DNA of 64,000 bases, taken from the NCBI GenBank assembly GCA_933228675.1, contig OW121742.1, positions 33,076,534 to 33,140,533 of the forward strand, in the 5' to 3' direction. The notes below the pieces were generated by a model that was not told the origin of the DNA, did not search any database, and saw nothing but the letters and a program-made list of their open reading frames with translations. Of this stretch, positions 62,991 to 64,000 are shown one piece after another. The position numbers and the translations under genes were made by a program. The stretch comes from Stomorhina lunata. Taxonomy: Eukaryota; Arthropoda; Insecta; Diptera; Rhiniidae. Within the stretch, counting starts at the first letter, position 1. Each line of letters begins with the position of its first letter.

Positions 62991-64000
62991 AATTCATTCT
63001 TATACACAAGGTCCCTTTTCTGGTTCCTCAACTTGTTTTTAGTTCTTAACGCGTTTTCAGACCTTCTGTAATCTTGGGAATTATACTCGATGGCTTGACG
63101 ATTTATATCAATAGCTCGCTTTCTAAGTGTATGTCTTAGTCAACCATATTTTCGAGTACGAATGGATGTTTGTAATGGTTCTTGATCGGTGCGCAATCAC
63201 AGATCTTGATTTGAAATTGTAACGGGCCAGAAAATTCTTAGAATACGTCGATACAAATGCTTGTAGTGCGCTTATCTCTTGACTCGAAAATTCCATGTCT
63301 CACAGCCATATAAGAACACGAGTTTAACATAAGTATTAAAATCTTTGAGTTTGGTGATAGTCGAGATATTTAGAGATCTCCAGAATTTATTGAGAATACC
63401 AAAATCTTGCTTTGCTTTTCATAATCTATTTTAGATAACTTCTCTGCTACTTCCTAGGTAGCAGAAAGTTTCAACCTCGAAAATATATTGCACAACAAGA
63501 TTTGGACTCATTGAGTGAATTTAATCGCAATAATTTTGTTTTCTTAATGGTAATTTGAAGGCCAGCTAAAGTTGCACGGGAGGCATAGGTAATTGGTGTC
63601 ATCTAATCAATGCGAAGACATCAAGTGACACAAAGCAACATCGAGCACTATGTTTAATAGCAGTGAAGATAGTACACAACCTTGGCGAAATCCTACCTTA
63701 ATATAAATAGGTTTGCTCTGTGAATCTTCATGAAGTCGTATAATCTTTTCAGGAACTTATTTACACCTTAGAACTATCCAGATCGAGCTGTGTGCTAATG
63801 TCTATAAACAGTTGGTAAATGGTCATCGCCATTCAACCGACTACTCTACAATAATTCTTAAGCTGTTGATGTAACCAATACAAGATTTCTTTGGTCTGAA
63901 GCAAGTGTGACCAAAAGTTCCCTATGGAAGAGCAAACACCAATACATTTAAAGAAAAACTAATTTTTATTTAATATTTTTTGTTGTAAAAACTTAACAAT
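62991..64000 (-). pseudogene. RTE-clade non-LTR retrotransposon, C-terminal half of reverse transcriptase (continues past the window)
   Basis: On the minus strand one frame at 63360-63000 reads ITKLKDFNTYVKLVFLYGCE-TW, then RRILRIFWPVTISNQDL, then RTDQEPLQTSIRTRKYG and LRHTLRKRAIDINRQAIEYN. Upstream in other frames are VETFCYLGS, LAGLQITIKKTKLLRL and FRQGCVLSSLLLNIV. These are the RTE-type order: RT block with GVRQGCLLSP, then KTK, the YLGS block, LYGCETW, ILRIFWP-TISN-DLW-RT and GHTLRK. At least two conserved tryptophan positions read TGA, and the upstream part needs frameshifts, so it is dead. The 3' end lies near 63000; the 5' part would extend beyond 64000. Confidence 0.8.

Overview
The window looks like gene-poor, extremely AT-rich chromatin from a higher fly, most likely a calyptrate such as a blow fly or house fly relative. 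The evidence is indirect. It holds mini-me/DINE-1-type Helitron-like elements: a TATACCC 5' end, an internal GTCT-type microsatellite and a 3' hairpin followed by CTTACTTGTT. It also holds decayed non-LTR retrotransposon tails, splice-like signals, long minisatellites and a 200-base scaffold gap. I find no intact host gene. A small exon candidate that occurs twice at 52-54 kb is the only plausible piece of one.

Layout. 1-1.48 kb: DNA transposon with long inverted repeats around a two-exon protein remnant. 2.1-8.2 kb: a 31-bp satellite in two opposing arrays, with a Helitron-like 3' end between them. 9.9-17.8 kb: four AT-rich arrays of about 31 bp. 19.2-20.6 kb: Helitron-like 5' end and a 29-bp array holding the gap. 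22.3-25.1 kb: another 29-bp array. 27.6-29.6 kb: degenerate array, then a 19-bp minisatellite with NF-E2/Maf-type sites. 32.1-33.8 kb: a 125-bp tandem repeat. 33.9-37.6 kb: tandem or nested Helitron-like elements and a retrotransposon tail. 39.0-40.5 kb: the 31-bp satellite again, as an inverted pair. 42.0-42.7 kb: Helitron-like element on the minus strand. 44.3-47.3 kb: large homogeneous 29-bp array. 48.5-49.5 kb: further array. 52.06-54.10 kb: apparently identical 1,023-bp tandem duplication. 54.5-57.8 kb: non-LTR pieces split by a 28-bp array. 59.4-60.7 kb: two tRNA-like SINE heads between possible inverted termini. 61.6 kb: a hammerhead ribozyme motif on the minus strand. 63.0-64.0 kb: RTE-clade retrotransposon remnant on the minus strand.

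Main conclusions. (1) The minisatellites fill over a third of the window and seem to be one superfamily: units of 28-31 bp with a palindromic AT core. Some arrays share flanks, so they probably moved as cargo of elements. (2) A hammerhead ribozyme with every conserved core position present lies at 61.57-61.63 kb and is the most interesting functional candidate. (3) The 1,023-bp duplication is either a very young event or an assembly artefact. All calls were made by eye; no searches or alignments were run.
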